The translations under genes and the position numbers were made by a program. The notes under the pieces are model-generated. The model searched no databases, had not been told where the DNA came from, and saw nothing but the letters and a program-made list of their open reading frames with translations. A DNA stretch of 64,000 nucleotides. It comes from Saccharothrix ecbatanensis (GTDB taxonomy: Bacteria; Actinomycetota; Actinomycetes; Mycobacteriales; Pseudonocardiaceae). Location: positions 1,674,001 to 1,738,000 of the forward strand of contig NZ_JACHMO010000001.1 of NCBI RefSeq assembly GCF_014205015.1, given 5' to 3'. Positions within the stretch are counted from its first letter, which is position 1. Every line of letters begins with the position of its first letter. Positions 8,943 through 17,190 of the stretch are shown one piece after another.

Positions 8943-9521
8943 CTAGTAGCCGTCGCCGGTGGACGGTCGACCGGGCGCCGCGCCGTCCTCGGCCTGCGCC
9001 TTCTTGCCCTCGGGCGTCACCGCGAACCACGTGCCGCCCTTGCCCTGACCGGTCAGGTCGCCCGCCTTCTTGTCGCCCGTGTGCCGGTAGAGCGGCCAAC
9101 CGGCCAACGTAACCTGCTTCTTGCCGTCCGCGCGGGCCACCGACCCGACCAGCGTCGGGTCCACCCCGGACGTCATCGTGTGCTCGCCGACCAGCACCGG
9201 CGGCCACGACTTCAGGCACTCGTCGTCGCAAGTGGACTTCGGTGGTTTCGCGGAATCCTTGTCGTAGCGGTACAGCGCGAAGCCGCCCGCGTCCGCGACG
9301 AACCAGCCGACCTGCCTCGACTCGGTCGCCGAGAGCATCTGGTGCGGCTCCTTGCCGAATTCCGGCGCCTGTTGGACAGTCGTCGGACCGGATCCGGCGC
9401 CGGCCGCGCCACTCCGGCTCGCGGCGGTGTCGATCGCGGTCGCGCCACAGGCGCTGACCAGCATCAACGCCGCCGCTGCCGGAACCAGCAGCAACGCCTC
9501 GCGGGTACGTCGACTTCGCAT
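8943..9521 (-). CDS. COG4315-type repeat lipoprotein
   Basis: A 192-residue lipoprotein with basic n-region MRSRRTRE, hydrophobic core and lipobox VSAC, which sets the anchored cysteine. The mature part carries two secreted-repeat units of the lipoprotein_15/COG4315 family: one around GGFALYRYDKDS with CDDECLKSWPPV, the other around GWPLYRHTGDKKAGDLTGQG. The ATG at 9521 is preferred to the in-frame upstream codon at 9590 because GGAGAAAGGA lies just before it and because it gives a proper signal peptide. Proteins of this family often sit beside redox or haem genes; the exact function is unknown. It is the first gene of the operon behind the SigL-type promoter at 9608-9635. Confidence 0.85.
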   Translation of the reverse strand: MRSRRTREALLLVPAAAALMLVSACGATAIDTAASRSGAAGAGSGPTTVQQAPEFGKEPHQMLSATESRQVGWFVADAGGFALYRYDKDSAKPPKSTCDDECLKSWPPVLVGEHTMTSGVDPTLVGSVARADGKKQVTLAGWPLYRHTGDKKAGDLTGQGKGGTWFAVTPEGKKAQAEDGAAPGRPSTGDGY

Positions 9522-9607
9522 CGTTGGTCCTTTCTCCGGCCGGCTGGTCCGCCGAAAGGACCAGCGGACCGGTAACCGGGGCCGTGCCATTGCGGCGGAT
9601 ACCGGGA

Positions 9608-9635
9608 AGTACGGACACGATGCGATGACGGTTCA
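9608..9635 (-). promoter_or_regulatory. SigL-type ECF promoter for the lipoprotein/redox operon
   Basis: On the minus strand a -35 box TGAACC (9635-9630) and a -10 box CGTACT (9613-9608) are separated by exactly 16 bp. This matches the TGAACC-N16/17-CGT pattern known for Mycobacterium tuberculosis SigL. The predicted start lies near 9601, about 80 bases before the lipoprotein ATG. The gene for a SigL-like factor is divergently adjacent, which supports the assignment. Confidence 0.6.
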
Positions 9636-9698
9636 CCAACAAATCAACGACATTTTTTGTCCGGAAACCCTCGACGCGGAACCCGTCGGCGCGCTTGG

Positions 9699-10262
9699 AT
9701 GCTCGGCGTGGCGCGGCACAGACGCAGCACTTCCCCCCAAAGTGATCACGGTTGGCCGGACTTGAGTCTGGAAGACGAGCTGATCCGCAGGCTCTACCAG
9801 GAGTTCGGCAGCGCGCTGCTCGGACATGCCATGAGGCTGACCGGCAGCGACCGGCAGTGGGCCGAGGACATCGTCCAGGAGACGCTCGTGCGGGCGTGGC
9901 GCAACGCCGAGAAGCTGGAGCGGGACCCGGTCCTGCTGCGCTCCTGGCTGTTCACCGTCGCCCGGCGACTGGTCATCGACGACCGTCGCAAGAGGAGCGT
10001 CCGACCGCAGGAGTCGGAGTTGACGCCGTCCGACGAGGCGCCGCAGCGGGACGAAGCGGACCGCACGCTGGCGGCGATCGTCGTCGCCGAGGCGATGAAC
10101 GGACTGACGGAGGAACACCGGGAGGCTATTCTCGAGACATATCTGAGGGATCGAACGGTCGGGGAAGCCGCGGCGGTGCTCGGGGTGCCGCCCGGAACGG
10201 TGAAGTCCAGGGTGTATTACGCGCTTCGCGCCCTGCGGCGTGCGTTGCAGGATCGGGGCTGA
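9699..10262 (+). CDS. ECF RNA polymerase sigma factor, SigL-like
   Basis: An ECF sigma factor of about 187 residues. Region 2 has LIRRLYQEFGSALLGHAMRLTG and ADQ-like EDIVQETLVRAWR; region 4 has LTEEHREAILETYLRD and the helix-turn-helix VGEAAAVLGVPPGTVKSRVYYALRALRRAL. It directs polymerase to a stress regulon and is probably held by the anti-sigma factor encoded 3 bp downstream. The start is uncertain: the frame is open from 9657; ATG 9699 or GTG 9708 fit the family length better, and neither has a strong ribosome binding site. A weak GGAAAC (9663)/CGT (9684) pair would place transcription initiation almost at these codons, so a leaderless message is possible. Confidence 0.85.
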   Translation: MLGVARHRRSTSPQSDHGWPDLSLEDELIRRLYQEFGSALLGHAMRLTGSDRQWAEDIVQETLVRAWRNAEKLERDPVLLRSWLFTVARRLVIDDRRKRSVRPQESELTPSDEAPQRDEADRTLAAIVVAEAMNGLTEEHREAILETYLRDRTVGEAAAVLGVPPGTVKSRVYYALRALRRALQDRG

Positions 10263-10265
10263 CAG

Positions 10266-10997
10266 GTGACTTCGCTGCCGAACCACATCGATGTGGCGGC
10301 GTACGTCCTCGGTGTCCTCGACGAGGACGAGGTCGACGCGTTCGAGAACCACTTGGCCCAGTGCCGTCGATGTGCGCTCGACCTGCGCGATTTCGCCGAA
10401 CTGCCCGATCTGCTGGACGAGGCCGACGCCAACGGCATGCTGCGCGCCAACACGGGGGAGCGGCCCGACGGCCGTTCGGTGCGGGCGATGCTCGACTCGG
10501 TCTCGGAGACAAGGGCGCGCAAGCGCCGCAACCTGGCGCTGTTGACTGCCGCCGCCGCCACGTTGCTCGTCGTGCTGACCGCGGTCGTGTCGGTGAACGC
10601 CGCCTCACCGTCCGACCCGGTCGCCGCCTCGTCGACGCCGTCGGCGCCGGCTCCGTCGTACGTGGCGAAGGGCGCCCCCGACGGAGCCGGCGCCATCGCC
10701 CGCACCGACCCCTCGACCGGCGTGAACGCCCGGCTCTCCGCCAGCCCCGAGCCGTGGGGCACGTCGGTGGAGGTCGAGGTGAAGGGCGTGAAAGGCCCCA
10801 CCCGCTGCGAGCTGATCGCGAAGTCGCGGGCCGGTGAGTCGATGGTGATCGGCTCGTGGCTGGTGACGGCGTCCGGCGCGGGCAAGGACCCGGTGACCCT
10901 CCGCGCCGCCGTCGGCATGCGGTGGCACGACATCGCCGAGTTCACCATCCGCGACACCAAGGAAGGCGCGACCCTGGTCCGCCTACCCACCTCCTAA
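10266..10997 (+). CDS. Zinc-binding anti-sigma factor (RslA-like)
   Basis: A 243-residue single-pass membrane protein. The N-terminal cytoplasmic anti-sigma domain carries the ZAS signature His29-x3-Cys33-x2-Cys36 (NHLAQCRRC) together with the typical AAYVLGVLD start. A hydrophobic helix at about 89-111 crosses the membrane; the remaining ~130 residues form an outer beta-rich domain of the kind seen in RslA/RskA-like proteins. Zinc release by oxidation would free the sigma factor, as known for ZAS proteins. It starts three bases after the sigma gene stop, so the two are co-transcribed and probably translationally coupled. Immediately after its stop lies the 22-nt repeat array. Confidence 0.88.
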   Translation: MTSLPNHIDVAAYVLGVLDEDEVDAFENHLAQCRRCALDLRDFAELPDLLDEADANGMLRANTGERPDGRSVRAMLDSVSETRARKRRNLALLTAAAATLLVVLTAVVSVNAASPSDPVAASSTPSAPAPSYVAKGAPDGAGAIARTDPSTGVNARLSASPEPWGTSVEVEVKGVKGPTRCELIAKSRAGESMVIGSWLVTASGAGKDPVTLRAAVGMRWHDIAEFTIRDTKEGATLVRLPTS

Positions 10998-11000
10998 CCC

Positions 11001-11074
11001 GTGAGTCCTACGCTCAGAACCCGTGAGTCCTACGTTCGGAACGCGTGAGTTCAACGCTCAGAACACGCGAGTCC
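11001..11074. repeat. 22-nt tandem repeat array, intergenic copy
   Basis: Three units with a 22-nt period start at 11001, 11023 and 11045; a fourth degenerate one starts at 11067. The core is GTGAGTCCTACGYTCRGAAC; the third unit has TTCAAC in place of TCCTAC. The array begins right after the anti-sigma stop and ends before the dehydrogenase gene. A homologous array in the same unit order lies inside the E2 gene at 50160-50223. There are no unique spacers, so this is not a CRISPR. Confidence 0.85.
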
Positions 11075-11125
11075 GCCGGTGGGCACTGCGAGTCACGCGT
11101 TCGGGCGGGCGATGAGGAGGTACTG

Positions 11126-12034
11126 GTGGACGTCGGTTTCGTCGGTCTCGGCACCATGGGTCAGCCGATGGCTCTCAACCTGGCCAAGTCCGGCCGGCCG
11201 CTGGTGGTGTGGAACCGGTCGCCGCACCGGACCGAACCGCTGCGGGACGTCGGCGCACGGGTCGCGGCGACACCGGCCGAGGTCTTCGCCGACGCCGAGG
11301 TCGTCATCCTCATGCTCTCCGACGAGGTCGCGATCGACGAGGTCCTGGACCGCGGCACGCCCCGGTTCGCGGACCACGTCCGAGGCCGCACGATCGTCAC
11401 CATGGGCACGACGGCAGCGGACTACTCGCACGCCCTGGCCGCCGACGTCCACGCCGCCGGCGGTGACTACGTCGAAGCACCCGTCTCGGGCTCACGCGGT
11501 CCGGCGGAGGCCGGGGAACTGGTCGCCATGCTCGCCGGCACGCCCGAAGCCGTGGCACGGGTACGCGAGGTGGTCGCGCCGATGTGCGCGGACGTGGTCG
11601 ACTGCGGCCGGATCCCCAACGCCCTGCTGATGAAGCTGTCGGTGAACCTGTTCCTGATCACCATGGCCACCGGCCTGGCCGAGGCCTTCCACTTCGCCGA
11701 ACGCCACGACCTCGACCGACGCACGTTCGTCGACGTCCTCGACGCGGGTCCCATGGCCAGCAAGGTGTCCCGCACCAAGGCCGCGAAGCTCCTCGCCGCC
11801 GACTACGAGGTCCAGGCCTCCGCCCGTGACGTGCTCAAGAACAACCAGCTCATCGCGGACGCCGCCCGCGCCGCAGGTGTCGCGTCACCGCTGCTGGACG
11901 TGTGCCTGTCCCTCTTCACCCGCACGGTCGAGCTGGGCCACGGCCAAGTCGACATGGCCGCCGTCGTCCACGCGATCAGGGACCGCTCAGATGTTGCGCA
12001 ACCCCATGAGGACCCGTTCCATCAGGTCCAGTGA
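11126..12034 (+). CDS. NAD-binding 3-hydroxyisobutyrate dehydrogenase-family oxidoreductase
   Basis: A 302-residue beta-hydroxyacid dehydrogenase. The N-terminal Rossmann motif is [20 protein letters not shown]; the substrate-binding signature follows as [19 protein letters not shown], and the catalytic lysine region is [11 protein letters not shown] (Lys of NALLMKL). The family oxidises 3-hydroxyisobutyrate, 2-hydroxy-3-oxopropionate or related acids with NAD(P); the substrate here is unknown. The GTG at 11126 is chosen because GAGGAGG lies five bases upstream; the frame stays open back to 11045 but only through repeat sequence. The last 48 bp overlap the 3' end of the convergent DUF742 gene. 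Confidence 0.88.
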   Translation: MDVGFVGLGTMGQPMALNLAKSGRPLVVWNRSPHRTEPLRDVGARVAATPAEVFADAEVVILMLSDEVAIDEVLDRGTPRFADHVRGRTIVTMGTTAADYSHALAADVHAAGGDYVEAPVSGSRGPAEAGELVAMLAGTPEAVARVREVVAPMCADVVDCGRIPNALLMKLSVNLFLITMATGLAEAFHFAERHDLDRRTFVDVLDAGPMASKVSRTKAAKLLAADYEVQASARDVLKNNQLIADAARAAGVASPLLDVCLSLFTRTVELGHGQVDMAAVVHAIRDRSDVAQPHEDPFHQVQ

Positions 12035-12331
12035 CGGCCGGCCCCGGTCGTCGATCGCACCGTCCTCGTGAACGTTGATCAGGCTCATGTCGGACATATC
12101 CGCCAACAACACCCGGACAACGCCGAGTGGAAGTCGCAGTGTCGCGGCGACTTCCGCCACGGAATGCGGATTCCGGCACAGATCACTGATGATGCGGTGT
12201 TCCGCGGTCGACGTGAGGGCGTCTCTCGCCGCCTGTTCGTTCGTCGTCACGATGGTTTCGATGGCCAGCGTCGTCGCGGAACGCGTGCGACCGCCCGTTC
12301 TGGTGTAGGGACGCACCCGGAGGGTCGACAC
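11987..12331 (-). CDS. DUF742 family protein
   Basis: A 114-residue DUF742 protein with the family hallmarks [11 protein letters not shown] near the N-terminus, a winged-helix-like middle ([23 protein letters not shown]) and the end [20 protein letters not shown]742 proteins are usually encoded in conservons (cvnA-D) with a sensor kinase, a roadblock protein and a small GTPase; none of these partners is present here, so this is an orphan copy. The GTG start has AGGAG five bases upstream. The 3' end overlaps the convergent dehydrogenase gene by 48 bp. Confidence 0.88.
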   Translation of the reverse strand: MSTLRVRPYTRTGGRTRSATTLAIETIVTTNEQAARDALTSTAEHRIISDLCRNPHSVAEVAATLRLPLGVVRVLLADMSDMSLINVHEDGAIDDRGRPSLDLMERVLMGLRNI

Positions 12332-12628
12332 ACCAGCTCCTAACAGCGGTCGGCGTTGATCTTGGCAGCGCGTTGTCGGAGGCGCTGACGCCGGTAGACC
12401 CTACGAGTCGGCACGCCTCCTGTCTCGGTTTTCCCGACATGTGGGACGATTTCGACGTCACCGCGACGGTCCGTGCCTGATCGTTTCCGGGCGGTGTTCG
12501 AGGCTGTGGAGAGCCTGTGCGCAGGCATCGGATGATCGGCCCGCTTCACCCTCCGTTCGCCGGGCGTTCGGCTCCGGGGCGCCTGGGACTGCTCGTTCCG
12601 GGCGTCTGCCGGCCGCAGCGCATCAGGA
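12332..12628. other. Non-coding gap of about 300 bp
   Basis: No open frame here has a plausible protein or ribosome binding site. It should hold the DUF742 promoter and the 3' flank of the DUF4157 gene. I see no clear hairpin or operator. Confidence 0.4.
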
Positions 12629-13488
12629 TTAGTCGGCGTAGAAACTCCTCCGGAGATTGAGAATTCTAATCGCCTCCGCCTTTCGCTCCTCGATGTCGCT
12701 GAACTGGCTCACGTGGGCCGCCATCGCGGCCGGGTCTTGCACGCTCAGCAGGAACTCGGCCAACTCCGTCTTCTCCATGTGCATCCGTTGCGTGGGCGTC
12801 ACACCGCGCTTGAGGTAGACCTCCTGCTCGCTGTCCTCGGGCAGCGCGGCGATGTGGTCCTCGGCGCTGAGCTGCGGAGGTTGCTCCTGCAGGTCGAACC
12901 GCCGCCCGGCCGGTTCTTCTTCCTCCTCCATCCGCTGCACGGGCGCGTGGGAGGTGTTCGCCACCGATCGCGCGACGACGACGGCGGGGGCGGTCGTCTC
13001 ACGCGCGGCGTAGGCGTCGCCATCCCGCTCCGCCACCCGTTCGGAGTGCTGCCCCGGATCGGTGACGGTCACCCCCGCGCCGTTGCTGTGCCCTGTCTCG
13101 GGCAGGCCCTTGAGGTTCTTGTCGACGTGGCTGAGCTCGTGCCCGATCAGCCTCTGATCGCCGGTGGTGCCGGCGCCCAAGAAGATGTGGTTGCCGACCG
13201 TCATGGCCTGCGCGCCCATCGCCGCAGTGGCGCGCTGGGCCACTGCATCGCGGTGGACGCGAGCGGAGGAGAGCCTGTCGTTCTGGTAGAACGCCTCCGC
13301 CTTCGACACCACCGACGCGGGCAACGGCTCGCTCGGCGAGCGCAGCGCGGCGGCCTGCAGGGCGCGATCTCGCCCTGCAGGGCGAGCAGGCGTTGCACGG
13401 TCGTCACAGCGGGCGCGGGTGTCGCACGCGGCTGTCGGGGAGCCTGCCCCTCACCCGTCTTGGCGTGCCCGTCACGGATCAGCCCCAT
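12629..13488 (-). pseudogene. DUF4157-domain protein gene interrupted by a frameshift
   Basis: The natural start is the ATG at 13488, preceded by GAAGGAGGG, giving MGLIRDGHAKTGEG and the family motif TVQRLLALQ. The next expected segment, AAALRSPSEPLPASVV, lies in another frame; a 20-nt extra block at about 13361-13380, flanked by the direct repeat GCCCTGCAGG, separates them. From about 13350 to 12629 the second frame is intact: the DUF4157 core with AMTVGNHIFLGAGTTGDQRLI and the zinc-protease-like HELSH, an SERVAERDGDAYAA segment, VQR motifs and an acidic QRMEEEEE stretch. DUF4157 proteins accompany extracellular contractile injection systems and polymorphic toxins or stand alone. If translated only from an internal TTG (13324), the product would lack its N-terminus. 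Confidence 0.65.
13354..13381. repeat. 28-nt near-perfect palindrome inside the DUF4157 gene
   Basis: Two CCTGCAGG octamers bracket a self-complementary middle; the full 28 nt match their own reverse complement except for one non-pairing position in each arm. The block adds 20 nt between the two copies of GCCCTGCAGG and so causes the frameshift in the surrounding gene. Confidence 0.75.
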
Positions 13489-13733
13489 GTGCCCTCCTTC
13501 GGCGATCGGAAGCGAACCGACCACTCACGCTCGTACGGAAGATCACCGCGTTCCCATGCGCGCGAGGGCACATTCGCAGCCCCGACAGGCACCCGCGCCG
13601 CGCCGCCCCGAGCACGACCCAGGGATCACCCCGACCCGATCCCGGGGTCATTCCCGACGCGCCACCGTCCTCCCGTCCGCCACATTTGCCCGGAGTGGAC
13701 GGCGAGCGCCGTCGGACAAAGGGGTGGAGATCG

Positions 13734-14492
13734 GTGAAGGGCAACGTGGAGTCGGCCGCCAGGGCGGTTGACGTGTGGAAGTCCTACGGCACGGGGGAGG
13801 CCGCGGTCACCGCGTTAGCCGGGGTGAGCGTCGAGTTCGACCGCGGCAGGTTCACCGCGATCATGGGGCCGTCCGGGTCGGGCAAGTCGACCCTGATGCA
13901 CTGCCTCGCCGGGCTGGACACGATCGACTCCGGTGACGTGTGGATCGGCGACACGAAGGTGAACGGCCTGCGCGACAAGGGACTCACCGAGCTGCGGCGC
14001 AGCCAGGTCGGGTTCATCTTCCAGCAGTTCAACCTGCTGCCGACGCTCACCGCGGAGGAGAACATCACGCTGCCGCTGGCCATCGGCGGCCAGAAGGTCG
14101 ATCGTGCCTGGTTCGACACGGTCATCGACACGGTCGGACTGCGCGATCGCCTCACGCACCGGCCGACGCAGCTGTCCGGCGGTCAGCAGCAACGCGTGGC
14201 GTGCGCCCGTGCCCTGGTCGCACGGCCGGACGTGGTGTTCGCGGACGAGCCGACCGGCAACCTGGACTCGCGGTCCGGCGCCGAGGTGCTGGGCTTCCTC
14301 CAGCGCTCGGCCCGTGACTTCAACCAGACGGTCGTCATGGTCACGCACGACCCGAACGCCGCCTCGTACGCGGACCGGGTGATCTTCCTGGCCGACGGTC
14401 ACATCGTGCGCGAGCTGCACGACCCCACCGCCGCGGCCGTGCTGGACACGATGAAGGTCCTCGACGGCGACGACCGGCTGGTCGTGGCGTGA
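13734..14492 (+). CDS. ABC transporter ATP-binding protein, MacB/LolD type
   Basis: A 252-residue ATPase with Walker A GPSGSGKST (about residues 43-51), Q-loop QVGFIFQQFNLLPTLT, signature LSGGQQQR, Walker B VVFADEPTGNLD and the H-loop VTHDP. The PTLTAEENITLPL segment is typical of the MacB/LolD/FtsE group. It should power the FtsX-like permease encoded downstream, with which it overlaps at TGATG. The GTG at 13734 is chosen because a GGGGTGGAGA stretch precedes it; the frame is open further upstream, but that part is proline/arginine-rich and not family-like. The substrate is unknown. Confidence 0.9.
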   Translation: MKGNVESAARAVDVWKSYGTGEAAVTALAGVSVEFDRGRFTAIMGPSGSGKSTLMHCLAGLDTIDSGDVWIGDTKVNGLRDKGLTELRRSQVGFIFQQFNLLPTLTAEENITLPLAIGGQKVDRAWFDTVIDTVGLRDRLTHRPTQLSGGQQQRVACARALVARPDVVFADEPTGNLDSRSGAEVLGFLQRSARDFNQTVVMVTHDPNAASYADRVIFLADGHIVRELHDPTAAAVLDTMKVLDGDDRLVVA

Positions 14493-17032
14493 TGTTGAAG
14501 GCGACGCTCAAGAGCGTGCTGGCGCGCAAGCTGCGGCTGGTCCTGTCGGGACTGGCCGTGGTGCTCGGCGTGATGTTCGTGTCCGGCTCGTTCGTGCTGA
14601 CCGACACGCTGGACCGCTCGTTCAAGGACCTGTTCGCCACCGCGTACTCCGAAGTGGACGTCGAGGTCGCGGTCAAGTCGAAGGTCGGCGAGGTCGACCC
14701 CGATGCCGCCCGCGCCGGCACCCTGACCGCCGCGGACATCAAGACCGTCGAGTCCGTGGACGGCGTGCGCACGGCAGTCGGCGACGTGGTCGGCTCGGCC
14801 CGTCCCATCGGCGAGAACGGCAAGGTCCTCACCACGTCCGGCGCGCCGCGGCTGGGCATGGCGTGGCGTGACACCGGCCAGGAGGAGATCCGGGAGGGTC
14901 ACGCGCCGCAGCGGGACGACGAGGTGGTGATCAACGCCTACCTCGCCGAGACGGGCGGGTTCCAGGTCGGCGAGCAGCTGTCCGTGCTCACCCTGGAGCC
15001 GAAGCGGACGTTCACCGTCGCCGGGATCTTCGGCTACCCCGGCGACCGCGGCTCCCTCGGCGGCGAGCTGACCACCGCGTTCACCGAGGCCACCGCCCAA
15101 CAGCTGCTCCTCGGCACGCCCGGCGCGTACAGCGGCATCACGGTGCGTGCGGACGAAGGCGTGTCGCAGACCGCGCTGCGCGACCGCGTCCAGGCCGAGT
15201 TCGGCGACGCGTACCAGGTGAAGACCGGCGAGCAGTTGGCCAAGGAGTCGGCCGACGAGATCGGCGAGGGCCTGGCGTTCTTCAACTACGTGCTGCTCGG
15301 CTTCGCCGGCATCGCCCTGTTCGTCGGCATCTTCATCATTCTCAACACGTTTTCCATCATCGTCGCGCAGCGGACCCGGGAACTGGCGCTGCTGCGGGCG
15401 ATGGGCGCAAGCCGACGGCAGATGATCGCCTCCGTGGTGGTCGAGGCGGTGGTGATCGGCCTGATCGCGTCCGTGGTCGGGCTCGGCGCGGGCATCGGCG
15501 TCGGTGCGCTGCTGGCGAACCTGTTCAGCACGGTCGGCGGCGGGAGCCTGGAGCTCGCGGGCATCTCGGTGCCCCCGTCGGCGATCATCTCGTCGTTCGC
15601 GGTCGGCCTCGTCGTGACCGTCCTGGCGGCCTTGCTGCCCGCCGTGCGCGCCTCCCGCATCCCGCCCGTGGCGGCACTGCGCGAAGCCGCCACCCCGGAC
15701 CGGCCGCTCACCCGGCTGACCGTCGCGGGCGGCGTGCTGTCCCTGGCGGGCGGCGGTCTGCTCGGCCTCGGGTTCGCCGACGGGACGCTGTGGCTGATCA
15801 TGTCCGGGCTGCTGGTGTCGTTCATCGGCGTCGCGCTGCTCACGCCGCTGATCAGCCGGCCCGTGGTGTCGATGATCGGCAAGCTGCTCGCGTGGTCCAT
15901 GCCGGGCACGCTCGGCCGGCGAAACTCGGCACGCAACCCGCGTCGCACCGCCATCACGGCCGCCGCGCTGATGGTCGGCATCTCCCTGATCACCGGCGTC
16001 AGCGTGGTGCTGACCTCGGCCACCACCAGCATCACCAAGGTCGCCGACACGCAGATCAAGGCCGACCTGATCATCTCCGGCGAGTCGTCGACCAACGGCC
16101 AGGCCAGTGGCACGTTCGCGGCCGACCGGATGGACCGGATCGTCGGCACGCCCGGCGTGGAGACGGCGTTCGGCTGGTACAGCGACGGCGTCCTGGTCGA
16201 CGGGCAGCGCAAGTTCGGCACCGTGGTCACCGACGTGCACGCGATGGAACGCACCTTCGGGCTCAGCGCCACCGGCGGCACGGTCGCCGACCTCAAGGAC
16301 GGCGAGATCGGCCTGGACGCCGTCGCGGCCACCGCGTTGAACCTCCAGCAGGGCAGCACGGCGACCGTGCAGACCACGAAGGGCGAGCAGCGCACCTACA
16401 CGGTCGCGTTCGTGCTGGCCAAGAACAGGGTGCTCAACGATGCCCTGTTCCTGCCCCGTTCGGTGGCGGTCGAGTTCGCGCTGCCGCAGCTCAACACCGC
16501 GTTCATCAAGGCAGATCCGGGCGCGGACGTGGCTGATGTGCGCAAGCGCCTCGAACCGCTGTTCGCGGACAACCCCGAGGTCTCGGTGCAGGACCTCAGC
16601 TCCTACGTGCGGCAGCAGGCCGCGCAGCTCGACACGGTGCTGATGATGATCCAGATCCTGCTCGCCCTGGCCATCCTCATCGCGGTGCTCGGCGTGATCA
16701 ACACGCTGGCGCTGTCGGTGGTCGAGCGGACCCGTGAGCTGGGGCTGCTGCGGGCGATCGGCATGCGCCGGGCCCAGGTGATGCGGATGATCACCGTCGA
16801 AGCGGTGGTGATCTCGGTGTTCGGCGCCCTGCTCGGCATCGTGGTGGGCACCGCGCTGGGTGTCGCGGCGGTCCAGGCGCTGAAGGACATGGGCATCACC
16901 GACCTCGGCATCCCGTGGGCGCAGCTCGGCAGCTACCTCCTGATCGCCGCCGGCGTCGGCGTGGTCGCGGCGATCCTGCCCGCGATCCGGGCCGCACGGC
17001 TCAACGTGTTGCAGTCCATCTCTTACGAGTGA
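14492..17032 (+). CDS. FtsX-like permease of a MacB-type ABC transporter
   Basis: An 846-residue permease built of two FtsX units. Each has a first transmembrane helix, a large extracytoplasmic loop and three further helices: unit one with LAVVLGVMFVSGSFV at the start and helices about residues 255-390; unit two with helices near 500 and 710-845. The repeated motifs RTRELALLRAMGASRRQ and RTRELGLLRAIGMRRAQ are the coupling segments that contact the ATPase. Such systems work as mechanotransmitters or export substrates rather than import them. The ATG at 14492 overlaps the ATPase stop; an adjacent GTG at 14489 is an alternative start. A long perfect hairpin ends the unit. Confidence 0.9.
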   Translation: MLKATLKSVLARKLRLVLSGLAVVLGVMFVSGSFVLTDTLDRSFKDLFATAYSEVDVEVAVKSKVGEVDPDAARAGTLTAADIKTVESVDGVRTAVGDVVGSARPIGENGKVLTTSGAPRLGMAWRDTGQEEIREGHAPQRDDEVVINAYLAETGGFQVGEQLSVLTLEPKRTFTVAGIFGYPGDRGSLGGELTTAFTEATAQQLLLGTPGAYSGITVRADEGVSQTALRDRVQAEFGDAYQVKTGEQLAKESADEIGEGLAFFNYVLLGFAGIALFVGIFIILNTFSIIVAQRTRELALLRAMGASRRQMIASVVVEAVVIGLIASVVGLGAGIGVGALLANLFSTVGGGSLELAGISVPPSAIISSFAVGLVVTVLAALLPAVRASRIPPVAALREAATPDRPLTRLTVAGGVLSLAGGGLLGLGFADGTLWLIMSGLLVSFIGVALLTPLISRPVVSMIGKLLAWSMPGTLGRRNSARNPRRTAITAAALMVGISLITGVSVVLTSATTSITKVADTQIKADLIISGESSTNGQASGTFAADRMDRIVGTPGVETAFGWYSDGVLVDGQRKFGTVVTDVHAMERTFGLSATGGTVADLKDGEIGLDAVAATALNLQQGSTATVQTTKGEQRTYTVAFVLAKNRVLNDALFLPRSVAVEFALPQLNTAFIKADPGADVADVRKRLEPLFADNPEVSVQDLSSYVRQQAAQLDTVLMMIQILLALAILIAVLGVINTLALSVVERTRELGLLRAIGMRRAQVMRMITVEAVVISVFGALLGIVVGTALGVAAVQALKDMGITDLGIPWAQLGSYLLIAAGVGVVAAILPAIRAARLNVLQSISYE

Positions 17033-17053
17033 CAGTCCCGCACGAGTGACAGC

Positions 17054-17095
17054 GCCGCTGCCTCCGACCTCGCACGTGAGGTCGGAGGCAGCGGC
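17054..17095. terminator. Bidirectional terminator, 18-bp perfect stem
   Basis: The arms at 17054-17071 and 17078-17095 are perfectly complementary over 18 bp with a 6-nt loop (GCACGT). The hairpin lies between the convergent FtsX permease and polyprenyl transferase genes and can stop transcription from both sides. There is no U-tract, as is common in high-GC actinobacteria. Confidence 0.75.
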
Positions 17096-17190
17096 TGCTG
17101 TCAGTGGCTGCTGTCAGTGGTCCCGATCGGTGGCTGCTGTCGGTGGTCCCGGTCGGTGGTCGCTGTCAGCGGTCCCGGTCAGTGGTCCCG
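17096..17190. repeat. Short imperfect tandem repeats around GTGGTCCCGGTCG
   Basis: After the terminator the sequence repeats variants of TGCTGTCAGTGG and GTGGTCCCGGTCG about six times up to the end of the polyprenyl transferase gene and into its last codons. The units diverge, consistent with an old simple-sequence expansion. No function is evident. Confidence 0.5.

Noticed and set aside
11001..11074. CRISPR array
   Set aside because: The units are directly adjacent with a 22-nt period and no unique spacers; no cas genes are near.
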